Source: Candidatus Bathyarchaeota archaeon (GTDB lineage: Archaea; Thermoproteota; Bathyarchaeia; TCS64). From it: DNA of 5,737 nt. Where the stretch lies: the NCBI GenBank assembly GCA_030601645.1, contig JAUWBQ010000121.1, positions 1 to 5,737 of the forward strand. Direction: 5' to 3'. Under the pieces are notes generated by a model. It had not been told where the DNA came from and made no database searches. It saw only the letters and a list, made by a program, of their open reading frames with translations. The position numbers and the translations under genes are program-made. Positions 1-5,128 of the stretch are shown here, piece after piece (position 1 is the stretch's first letter; each line of letters starts with the position of its first letter).

Positions 1-1
1 A

Positions 2-631
2 ATATCTAACCTCGCCGATCACCGACTCGTCCGCGCAGAATGCGTGGTCAAGAAAGAGGACCTCGGCGGAGAGAAAGTCGTGGACGATGTCGTCTCCGCC
101 TGGGCTTTCGCCGACGCCGACCCCTACAGAGCCGCGACCCATAACAAGGGAATCATGAACGGCGTCATCGCAGTGGCCCTTGCGGTGGCCCAGGACCACA
201 GGGCGTTGGAAGCCGGAGCCCACGCCTACGCCGCGCGGAGCGGCCACTACAGCTCCCTCAGCAGATGGTCTAAGAACGAGAACGGCGACCTCGTCGGCGT
301 CTTGGAGATGCCGATGGCTGTTGGCATCGTCGGCGGGGCGACGCGCACTCACCCGATCGCACGCTTGGCCCTCAAGGTGATGGGAATATCGAAGGCCGCT
401 GAGCTTGCCGAGACAATGGCTGCCGTCGGCCTCGCCCAGAACCTGGGTGCCCTGAGAGCCCTTGTGAAAGAGGGCATACAGCAGGGCCACATGCGCCTCC
501 ACGCCCGCAACCTCGTGGTGATGGCAGGGGCCGAGGGTGATCTCATCGGCAGAGCGGTGAAGGCCCTGGTCGAGTCCGGGGAGATCCGCTTCGACAAGGC
601 CCAGGAGATCGTGAAGCGGCTGGAAGGCTGA
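2..631 (+). CDS. mvaA: Hydroxymethylglutaryl-CoA reductase, class II (C-terminal half, partial)
   Basis: This is the C-terminal 209 residues of HMG-CoA reductase, which reduces HMG-CoA to mevalonate for archaeal isoprenoid lipids. The frame is open to the left edge and begins with the family motif SNLADHRLVRA, so the GTG at 44 is internal and the true start lies outside the window. Family enzymes have about 430 residues, so roughly half is missing. In partial numbering I see THNKGIMNG with the catalytic Lys at residue 49, the catalytic Asp at 65 (AQDHRALEAGAHAYA), EMPMAVGIVGGATRTHP, and the catalytic His at 167 in GHMRLHARN. The K-to-D spacing of 16 is the same as in the Pseudomonas mevalonii enzyme. 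The His is followed by about 42 residues forming the C-terminal flap. LHARN rather than the class I histidine motif marks it as class II. The catalytic Glu and the residues setting NADH/NADPH preference lie upstream. The next gene starts 17 nt after the stop. Confidence 0.96.
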   Translation: MSNLADHRLVRAECVVKKEDLGGEKVVDDVVSAWAFADADPYRAATHNKGIMNGVIAVALAVAQDHRALEAGAHAYAARSGHYSSLSRWSKNENGDLVGVLEMPMAVGIVGGATRTHPIARLALKVMGISKAAELAETMAAVGLAQNLGALRALVKEGIQQGHMRLHARNLVVMAGAEGDLIGRAVKALVESGEIRFDKAQEIVKRLEG

Positions 632-639
632 AATTTCAG
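628..639. repeat. 12-bp perfect palindrome over the HMG-CoA reductase stop codon
   Basis: CTGAAATTTCAG is a perfect palindrome that includes the TGA stop codon of the reductase gene. Three bases later comes a run of six T (643-648) just before the next ATG. With no loop bases it would make only a weak hairpin. It could be chance, a protein-binding site, or part of a T-rich archaeal termination or attenuation signal between the two genes. Confidence 0.4.
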
Positions 640-648
640 TGATTTTTT

Positions 649-1152
649 ATGACGATTCTCATCGACGATGCGGGATATGGCGATCTTCTCTCAGGAGCTG
701 TAATAGGGGCTTATCGACCGGAGACGGACGCATTCGCCTACGATCTCATCGACGTCAAGTATTTCCAAAAGCCGTTGTTCGAGAGGAAAGAGTACCAACG
801 GCAAGCTGGTCGGATAGCGAAGAGGCTGGTGGAGAGAACCGGCCTCGATGATGGGGAGCGAATCGAGATCTGCAGGGGTGACATCCTGGACAAGGCGGCG
901 GAGGTTCTCACCGAGATCTATGGGGAAGACAGGATTACACGGGTGAAGGTGGAAGGGAGAGCCCAAGAACTCATCGAATCCGCATACCTCGACGAGATAC
1001 GGAATCTCGGCTACGAGCCCATACCCGACAGGATGGAGAAATGGGGGAAGAGCTTCTGGCACATGTACAGGTGGCTGAGGAACAACCCCAAGATGAGAAA
1101 ATATTCAAAGTCAGGATGGCCCCGACTCAAACGCTACAAGCTCTTCAGATAG
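649..1152 (+). CDS. Conserved-looking hypothetical protein, possible RNase H-like fold
   Basis: I do not recognise a named family for this 167-residue soluble protein. No signal peptide, membrane segment or cysteine cluster is visible (one Cys, C75). The N-terminus ILIDDAGYGDLLSGAVIGAY recalls the DEAGRG start of RNase HII. The predicted order is three short strands (about residues 2-7, 16-23, 29-38), a helix (45-63), a strand (71-75) ending in CRGD, a helix (80-91), a strand (96-102) and a helix (105-120). That is the order of the RNase H fold. Acidic residues D6/D7, D78 and D115/E116 sit where that fold places metal ligands. This is inference from pattern, not homology. The C-terminus is rich in W, R and K (residues 131-167), which would suit nucleic-acid binding. 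ATG 649 is chosen because GTGAT at 639-643 is a Shine-Dalgarno match 5 nt upstream. It is probably cotranscribed with the reductase gene 17 nt before it. Confidence 0.85.
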   Translation: MTILIDDAGYGDLLSGAVIGAYRPETDAFAYDLIDVKYFQKPLFERKEYQRQAGRIAKRLVERTGLDDGERIEICRGDILDKAAEVLTEIYGEDRITRVKVEGRAQELIESAYLDEIRNLGYEPIPDRMEKWGKSFWHMYRWLRNNPKMRKYSKSGWPRLKRYKLFR

Positions 1153-1161
1153 TGGAGGATT

Positions 1162-1173
1162 GATAATTTTATA
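1162..1173 (+). promoter_or_regulatory. Candidate archaeal TATA box for the Trm112-like gene
   Basis: GATAATTTTATA lies in the short gap after the hypothetical gene. A start of transcription about 25 nt downstream would fall near 1193, leaving a leader of only about 14 nt before ATG 1207. No convincing Shine-Dalgarno precedes that ATG, which fits a short-leader or leaderless message. An earlier ATG at 1180 is in frame but is closed by TAG at 1192. Confidence 0.4.
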
Positions 1174-1206
1174 GGGGGGATGCACTCCTTCTAGATAGAT
1201 GGTAAC

Positions 1207-1773
1207 ATGAAGCCCTGGCTGCTTAACATCCTCGCATGCCCCATCGACAAACACCACCCCCTCGAAGCCTACCTCTTCAGCTGGGAGACATCCGAGGAGG
1301 AGATCGAGAAGATTACTAAGGAGGCGGGTGTGCCCTCCAAGTTTTTCAAGAAGAACTACGCCCACCTTGCGAAGCAACTGGTCGAGGGGACCATAAGCCC
1401 AGATTCGATCCGAAAAATCGTCGACAAGTCGGAATCTGAATACTCGAAGAGGCTGTTAGCTGTCGCCGTCGACGCCACTTTCCGCCTCGAACAAGCGTTT
1501 GACAAATGCGAGGAGGACCTACTGAAAGAATTCCCTGAAGATATCGATGCCCTGTATCGATTCCTGAATCTCGTAGAATTGGACTCTGGCTTACTGGTCT
1601 GCCCAGAATGTGGCCGCTGGTACCCCGTAGGGAGTGCGGTGGAGACCATCCCCGAGATGCTGCCGGATGACCTCCGTGAGAAGGACAGGGACCTCGAGTG
1701 GATGGAAAGATGGCGTGGACTCGTACCCTCACACGTTCTGGAGGAAGGAAAACCATTCAATCTCTCAGAATGA
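1207..1773 (+). CDS. Trm112-family protein with large internal insertion
   Basis: The two ends of this 188-residue protein make up a Trm112 domain. Residues 1-27 carry LLNILACPIDKHHPLEAYLF, and residues 125-153 carry LLVCPECGRWYPVG followed by AVETIPEMLPDDLR, the typical Trm112 C-terminus. Trm112 is a small zinc-binding partner that stabilises and activates several tRNA, rRNA and release-factor methyltransferases in archaea and eukaryotes. The usual protein is about 60-130 residues; here a charged, mostly helical stretch (about 28-124) separates the halves. A further 30 residues (DREL-type, charged) extend the C-terminus. The second zinc pair is complete (C132, C135), but the first site shows only C11, with Asp14 where a second Cys is common, so metal binding may use another ligand or be absent. 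The gene stands after its own TATA-like element and faces the H-protein gene tail to tail, with 69 nt between them. Family assignment is fairly sure; the partner enzyme is unknown. Confidence 0.82.
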   Translation: MKPWLLNILACPIDKHHPLEAYLFSWETSEEEIEKITKEAGVPSKFFKKNYAHLAKQLVEGTISPDSIRKIVDKSESEYSKRLLAVAVDATFRLEQAFDKCEEDLLKEFPEDIDALYRFLNLVELDSGLLVCPECGRWYPVGSAVETIPEMLPDDLREKDRDLEWMERWRGLVPSHVLEEGKPFNLSE

Positions 1774-1842
1774 CGACAAACCATCATTGTATAGTGCTTC
1801 GAGGCGCATAATGGGAGAAAATGGTCAAAGAAATTAGACGGG

Positions 1843-2274
1843 TTAAGATGTGTGTTTAGCCTTCTCTTCGTTCAGCCAAGCTTCCAGAGCTTCCTTATCG
1901 GAGCCTTTGATGAGGTCTCCTATCTCGGCATCTAGGTTTTCAGGTGTTATAACGGCGATCCAGCCTTTGCCATAAGGATCATCGTTGATTATTGAGGGAG
2001 TCTTCAGCACCTCGGCGTTCAGCTCCGTGATCTCTCCGGTTAGGGGCGTCTTAAGGGGGCCTACCCACTTTCCGCTCTCCACGGTGCCGAGCGTCTTGCC
2101 GGCCTTCACACTCCTTCCGACCTTTCGTGTGTTCAGATTCACGAGCTTCCCCGCTGCTTCTTGCGCCCAGTCGTTGTAACCCACACGGGCCATCCCCTCC
2201 TCGATCTTCACCCACATGTGATCTCTGTGGTAGTAAAGGTCCTCGGGAAACTCGTTACCATTTATCTTAACCAT
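1843..2274 (-). CDS. gcvH: Lipoyl-carrier protein, glycine cleavage H-protein (GcvH) family
   Basis: This is a 143-residue lipoyl-domain protein of the GcvH family. From ATG 2274 it shows the family opening LYYHRDHMWVKIEEG, then VGYNDWAQEAAGKLVNL, the lipoyl hairpin TVESGKWVGPLKTPLTGEI, and NDDPYGKGWIAVI near the C-terminus. The lipoyl-accepting lysine is residue 69 (codon 2070-2068). It aligns with the Lys of the bacterial ESVKA motif, but here the context is ESGKW, and NLNTRKVG replaces the usual VELPEVG, so this is a divergent member. H-proteins shuttle the aminomethyl group in glycine cleavage; related lipoate-binding proteins serve Hdr-like sulfur oxidation. No T or P protein gene is in view. 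The start is chosen because GGTGA at 2284-2280 sits 5 nt before ATG 2274; two in-frame GTG codons at 2286 and 2283 would fall on that site and give 147 or 146 residues. It lies 83 nt downstream of the lipoate ligase on the same strand, which would supply its cofactor. The glycine-cleavage role is unproven. Confidence 0.9.
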   Translation of the reverse strand: MVKINGNEFPEDLYYHRDHMWVKIEEGMARVGYNDWAQEAAGKLVNLNTRKVGRSVKAGKTLGTVESGKWVGPLKTPLTGEITELNAEVLKTPSIINDDPYGKGWIAVITPENLDAEIGDLIKGSDKEALEAWLNEEKAKHTS

Positions 2275-2279
2275 GGATT

Positions 2280-2284
2280 TCACC
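2280..2284 (-). promoter_or_regulatory. Shine-Dalgarno site that decides the H-protein start
   Basis: On the minus strand GGTGA is followed by five bases and then ATG 2274. It matches the archaeal anti-Shine-Dalgarno core, and it makes the two overlapping in-frame GTG codons unlikely starts. Confidence 0.6.
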
Positions 2285-2323
2285 ACTTAGGTAGGAAATG
2301 GATTAGCAATTTATTACAATTGT

Positions 2324-2331
2324 GTTTATAG
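2324..2331 (-). promoter_or_regulatory. Candidate TATA box for the H-protein gene
   Basis: In the 83-nt AT-rich gap between the ligase and the H-protein genes the minus strand reads CTATAAAC. Transcription would start near 2302-2306, about 30 nt before ATG 2274. This would let the carrier be made in excess of its ligase. The whole gap is AT-rich, so chance resemblance is possible. Confidence 0.3.
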
Positions 2332-2357
2332 TGTTTTCCTTTCCTTTTTTAGGCGTC

Positions 2358-3449
2358 TCATAGGTTTTGTTTAAGTTTCATGAGGGCTTCCTTGAAGTCT
2401 TGAGCCGTGATGCCCGGAGTCTGGGCGTGGGTTGCATCGTAGAACTCGTCTAATTTGTTCATCAGCTCTTCCTCTTCAAGCTTCACACCGGCCAGCATCT
2501 CTTCAAGGGTGGCGACGGCCTCCTTGGGGATGACGAATAGATCGCCGCGAATCTGGACGCTCATTATCTCTTGGCCCATCATCTCGGCCCTTATACGGAT
2601 GAGCTTCTTGGCCTTGTGGTCTGCCTCGACCATCTTCACATCGTGGGCGATTTTCACGGCCCTTCCTTCTCTCCGCTGGGCGGGCGGCGCCTCCATGTAG
2701 AGCCATTCTCTGGAGGTATGCCTCGGCTTGGTCTCTTCGTTGAATATCTCCCACTCCAGTTCGCTGGGCTCTCCTTTCACGAGACCCACGCCGAGAATGT
2801 CCTGGAATGCCTTGGAGTATATCGACTTCACCTCCGCGACCGTGGGTGGTTCCCCTAGCTCTCTCCTGAGGGTGGTGACCCACTCCCTCATGCTCTTTGC
2901 CATCTTGTCTCTGAATTTCTCATCGGGCACCCTCAATACTCGGGCCATGAGGTCATAGTTGAGATCGAGGATGACGTTCCCCACCAAGATGGATGCGGAC
3001 TCGTGCATTCCCGCACCATTGCCGGAGATCTTTCTGCCTTCCACAACAACGTCGTTGAGGGGCTTGAACCCAGCCGGTACCCCCAGCCTCTTGTACGTCT
3101 CCACCGTCACCGAGAGGAGCTTCTCGAACATCTTCTCGACATCCTTCGGGATCACGCCCGTCTCTTTGAAGATGATCTGGTAGAAGACCTGATCCCTATC
3201 CAAGTATGTGGCTCCTCCTCCCTGGCTCCGGCGGATGACGGGGAGCCCTTCCTTCTGGAGGAATTCCACGTCCAGCTCCTTGTCCAGATCCTGGTGGTAA
3301 CCCAGGCAGGCGTAAGGGCTACTCGGCTGAAGGAGGATCAACGTGTTGGGTGACTCGCCCCTATGAACGGCCTCTGCCACAGCCTCATAGAAAGTCTGGG
3401 CTACGATAGGTTCGGAATAATCTAGGTCTATAAGCCTCCACGTTTCCAT
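2358..3449 (-). CDS. lplA: Lipoate-protein ligase with fused LplA and LplB domains
   Basis: This 363-residue enzyme attaches lipoate (via lipoyl-AMP) to the lysine of lipoyl domains. Residues 1 to about 245 are the catalytic biotin/lipoate ligase domain. It shows the lipoate-site loop VIRRSQGGGATYLD (residues 71-84), the PLND segment (130-133) and GRKISGNGAG (138-147), with K140 the catalytic lysine (codon 3032-3030). Residues about 260-340 form an LplB-type accessory domain (KAKKLIRIRAEMM, then IRGDLFVIPKEAVATLEEML), which activates lipoate in bipartite archaeal ligases such as that of Thermoplasma, where the two parts are separate proteins. Here they are fused, as in ligases encoded with Hdr-like sulfur-oxidation systems. 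The position that is His in the common GGGxVxHD motif is Leu83. The last 25 residues are a charged helical tail. No Shine-Dalgarno precedes the ATG; a TATA element about 27 nt upstream suggests a leaderless message. The lipoyl carrier gene follows on the same strand and is the likely substrate. Confidence 0.92.
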   Translation of the reverse strand: METWRLIDLDYSEPIVAQTFYEAVAEAVHRGESPNTLILLQPSSPYACLGYHQDLDKELDVEFLQKEGLPVIRRSQGGGATYLDRDQVFYQIIFKETGVIPKDVEKMFEKLLSVTVETYKRLGVPAGFKPLNDVVVEGRKISGNGAGMHESASILVGNVILDLNYDLMARVLRVPDEKFRDKMAKSMREWVTTLRRELGEPPTVAEVKSIYSKAFQDILGVGLVKGEPSELEWEIFNEETKPRHTSREWLYMEAPPAQRREGRAVKIAHDVKMVEADHKAKKLIRIRAEMMGQEIMSVQIRGDLFVIPKEAVATLEEMLAGVKLEEEELMNKLDEFYDATHAQTPGITAQDFKEALMKLKQNL

Positions 3450-3470
3450 GTTTTGTCAACTACTACGAAC

Positions 3471-3480
3471 TCTATAACTC
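3471..3480 (-). promoter_or_regulatory. Candidate TATA box for the lipoate ligase gene (leaderless)
   Basis: The minus strand reads GAGTTATAGA, centred about 27 nt before ATG 3449. That is the spacing expected if transcription begins at or next to the start codon, and no Shine-Dalgarno is present between the two. An alternative minus-strand element (AATCTTATA, 3509-3501) would give a leader of about 30 nt. Confidence 0.4.
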
Positions 3481-3482
3481 TT

Positions 3483-3499
3483 GAATATTCTTGATCAAG
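3483..3499. repeat. Two adjoining palindromes in the divergent promoter region
   Basis: GAATATTC (3483-3490) and CTTGATCAAG (3490-3499) are both perfect palindromes and share one base. They lie beside the candidate TATA elements of the lipoate ligase gene, upstream of its start. Their symmetry and place would suit an operator for a dimeric regulator, but no such regulator is encoded in the window. Confidence 0.4.
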
Positions 3500-3548
3500 C
3501 TATAAGATTATTGAAAAAGCCTGATCGCAATGAGCTTCTCTAGCATGA

Positions 3549-3574
3549 AGACTCGTGTGCGTGTTTTCGAGTCT
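3549..3574. repeat. 7-bp inverted repeat upstream of the FAD oxidase TATA box
   Basis: The arms AGACTCG (3549-3555) and CGAGTCT (3568-3574) are separated by 12 bases and end about 12 bp before the strong TATA box at 3586. A site at this place could bind a regulator next to the B-recognition region. It is short enough to be chance. Confidence 0.4.
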
Positions 3575-3585
3575 CAATAAAAGGC

Positions 3586-3595
3586 TTTATATATA
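3586..3595 (+). promoter_or_regulatory. Archaeal TATA box for the FAD/Fe-S operon
   Basis: TTTATATATA is the best promoter match in the window. Transcription would start at about 3612-3618, giving a leader of roughly 55 nt that contains the GGTGAGG ribosome site at 3659-3665. The divergent region (3450-3669, 220 bp) holds no open frame that looks like a gene. Confidence 0.6.
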
Positions 3596-3658
3596 CCGAC
3601 TCTGGGGGATTTCTGAGATATGGCGATTTTATTGACGTTTTCTATTCAAAAATCAAGT

Positions 3659-3665
3659 GGTGAGG
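3659..3665 (+). promoter_or_regulatory. Shine-Dalgarno site of the FAD oxidase gene
   Basis: GGTGAGG lies 4 nt before ATG 3670 and 7 nt before the adjacent ATG 3673. Either codon could serve; they differ by one residue. Confidence 0.6.
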
Positions 3666-3669
3666 AAAG

Positions 3670-5115
3670 ATGATGCCTGGAGAGCTTAAGGAAGACCTAG
3701 AGAAAATCGTGGGAGAAAATAACGTATCAGATAGCATGTTCGAGAGACGACTGTACGACCACGATATAGCCCCTCTCCCTTCTGAGATTTCCATGATTTT
3801 CAAGACTATACCAGACGTCGTCGTCAAGCCTCGAAACAACGATGAAGTCTCTGAAATCATAGAGTATGCAAACTCAAACAGAGTGCCGATAGTTCCCCGG
3901 GGGGCTTCTACGTGGGGGTATGGGGGCACCATCCCAACGAACGGCGGCATAGTCCTCGAACTCACGGGGCTCAAGGACATCGGTTCCATCGACGAGGATT
4001 ACATGACCGTGACGGTGGGAGCGGGTCTCAGATGGAATGATCTGCTGGAATATCTAGATGAACGCGGCTTCGCGTTTAATGTCTATCCTTCGAGTGCTCC
4101 TTCTTCCACTGTGGGCGGCTGGATCGCAACGGGGTGTCTGGGCATAGGCTCCTTGAAATACGGGCATCTAAGAGAGCACATCAAGGAGCTCAAAGTCGTG
4201 ACCCCGACGGGTGAGACTCTCTCATTGTCGAGAGAGAGCGAACCGGATTTATTCGAATCGTTCTTTGGCTCTGAGGGCACCCTGGGAGTCATCACCGAGG
4301 CAACGCTTCGCATCCATCTCAAAGCCGAGAAGATCTCGCCCCAACTGGCCGAGTTTGACAACATCGGGACAATGGAGGATGTAATATCGAAGGTTGTCGT
4401 GATGCCAAGCAAACCTTTCTTCATCGAGATGCAGGACAGGGATTACCTCGAGATCAAGAGGGAGATGGGCCTCTCCGAACTTGAAGCGGAGATAATCGCA
4501 TTGTTCATCTACGAAGGCACATCACAGCAGGTCCAAGAGGACGTGTCAAACCTCAGGGAGATCGTCTATGGAGCCGGAGGCTCCATGCTACCCGCCGATG
4601 AAGCCGAAGAGGAGTGGAAAGAGAGGTTCTATCATATGAGGATAAGGAAGGCGGGGCCTACGCTTCTGGCGGGAGAGGTCACCCACCCACTATCCAAGCT
4701 TCAATACGTTTTTGACGAGACTCGAAAAATCAAAAAGAAACACGATCTAAAACTGGGCATCACGTGCTTCATGGTCTCCGAGGACACTGTTCTGTACATG
4801 CCGATGTTCCTCGCCGATGAGCGCGTGAGATGGAAGTTCATGTCACTGCTGCCAGTCATAAACGAGCTAACGGCAGTCGGATTGAGGGCGGGAGGCGGGC
4901 CTTACGGCTTCGGGATCTGGAACTCCTTCTTCCTCAAGCAAGTGTATGGCGAGGAGAAAGTCAGGGAGATGAAGGAGAGGAAGAAGTTGCTGGACCCGAA
5001 CGATGTGATGAATCCTGGTAAGATGTATCAGGTCAAGACCAAGTACGGCATCCCCCTCTGGGGGACCGCCTTCAAGATCTTCACGTCGCTGCTGCGAGTG
5101 CTGAAGTATTTCTGA
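3670..5115 (+). CDS. FAD-binding oxidoreductase, GlcD / D-lactate dehydrogenase family
   Basis: A 481-residue flavoprotein of the FAD_binding_4 / FAD-oxidase_C family. The FAD half spans about residues 45-220: VVVKPRNNDEV at the entrance, PRGASTWGYGG (76-86), SSAPSSTVGGWIATG (141-155) and FGSEGTLGVITEATLRI (199-215). The C-terminal substrate-cap domain ends in LLDPNDVMNPGKM (440-452), the family signature. Two hallmarks of true 2-hydroxyacid dehydrogenases are missing. The GDGNxH region reads LYMPMF (375-380), with no metal-binding His, and the SGEHGIG region reads AGGGPYGFGIW (407-417). The substrate is therefore probably not simple lactate or glycolate. The tail (about 459-481, IPLWGTAFKIFTSLLRVLKYF) is an amphipathic, basic and aromatic helix that may hold it at the membrane. 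The next gene, an Fe-S protein, starts 13 nt after the stop, so the two likely form an electron-transfer complex of GlcD-GlcF type. Family call sure, substrate unknown. Confidence 0.92.
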   Translation: MMPGELKEDLEKIVGENNVSDSMFERRLYDHDIAPLPSEISMIFKTIPDVVVKPRNNDEVSEIIEYANSNRVPIVPRGASTWGYGGTIPTNGGIVLELTGLKDIGSIDEDYMTVTVGAGLRWNDLLEYLDERGFAFNVYPSSAPSSTVGGWIATGCLGIGSLKYGHLREHIKELKVVTPTGETLSLSRESEPDLFESFFGSEGTLGVITEATLRIHLKAEKISPQLAEFDNIGTMEDVISKVVVMPSKPFFIEMQDRDYLEIKREMGLSELEAEIIALFIYEGTSQQVQEDVSNLREIVYGAGGSMLPADEAEEEWKERFYHMRIRKAGPTLLAGEVTHPLSKLQYVFDETRKIKKKHDLKLGITCFMVSEDTVLYMPMFLADERVRWKFMSLLPVINELTAVGLRAGGGPYGFGIWNSFFLKQVYGEEKVREMKERKKLLDPNDVMNPGKMYQVKTKYGIPLWGTAFKIFTSLLRVLKYF

Positions 5116-5118
5116 GAA

Positions 5119-5123
5119 GGTGA
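5119..5123 (+). promoter_or_regulatory. Shine-Dalgarno site of the Fe-S protein gene
   Basis: GGTGA in the 13-nt gap is 5 nt before ATG 5129, favouring it over the in-frame ATG at 5135 (11 nt away). Close coupling with the preceding stop codon supports cotranscription. Confidence 0.6.
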
Positions 5124-5128
5124 CAAGA

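Noticed and set aside
44..46. GTG at 44 as the start of the first gene
   Set aside because: The frame upstream of it encodes SNLADHRLVRA, a conserved part of HMG-CoA reductase, so the gene simply continues past the left edge.
691..1062. A 123-codon minus-strand frame opposite the hypothetical gene
   Set aside because: The plus frame is longer, has a Shine-Dalgarno match and follows the reductase gene closely; the minus frame has no recognisable feature.
1356..1787. Open frames on the minus strand opposite the Trm112-like gene (also 1111-1377 and 1346-1756)
   Set aside because: Their translations are low-complexity Ser/Arg-rich and match no domain, while the plus-strand frame carries clear Trm112 motifs; they are shadows.
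1774..1842. A terminator hairpin between the convergent Trm112-like and H-protein genes
   Set aside because: I found no stable inverted repeat and no long T run on either strand; only moderately T-rich stretches on the minus strand.
1843..2274. Calling the H-protein proof of a glycine cleavage system
   Set aside because: No aminomethyltransferase or glycine dehydrogenase gene is in the window, and the lipoyl hairpin is divergent.
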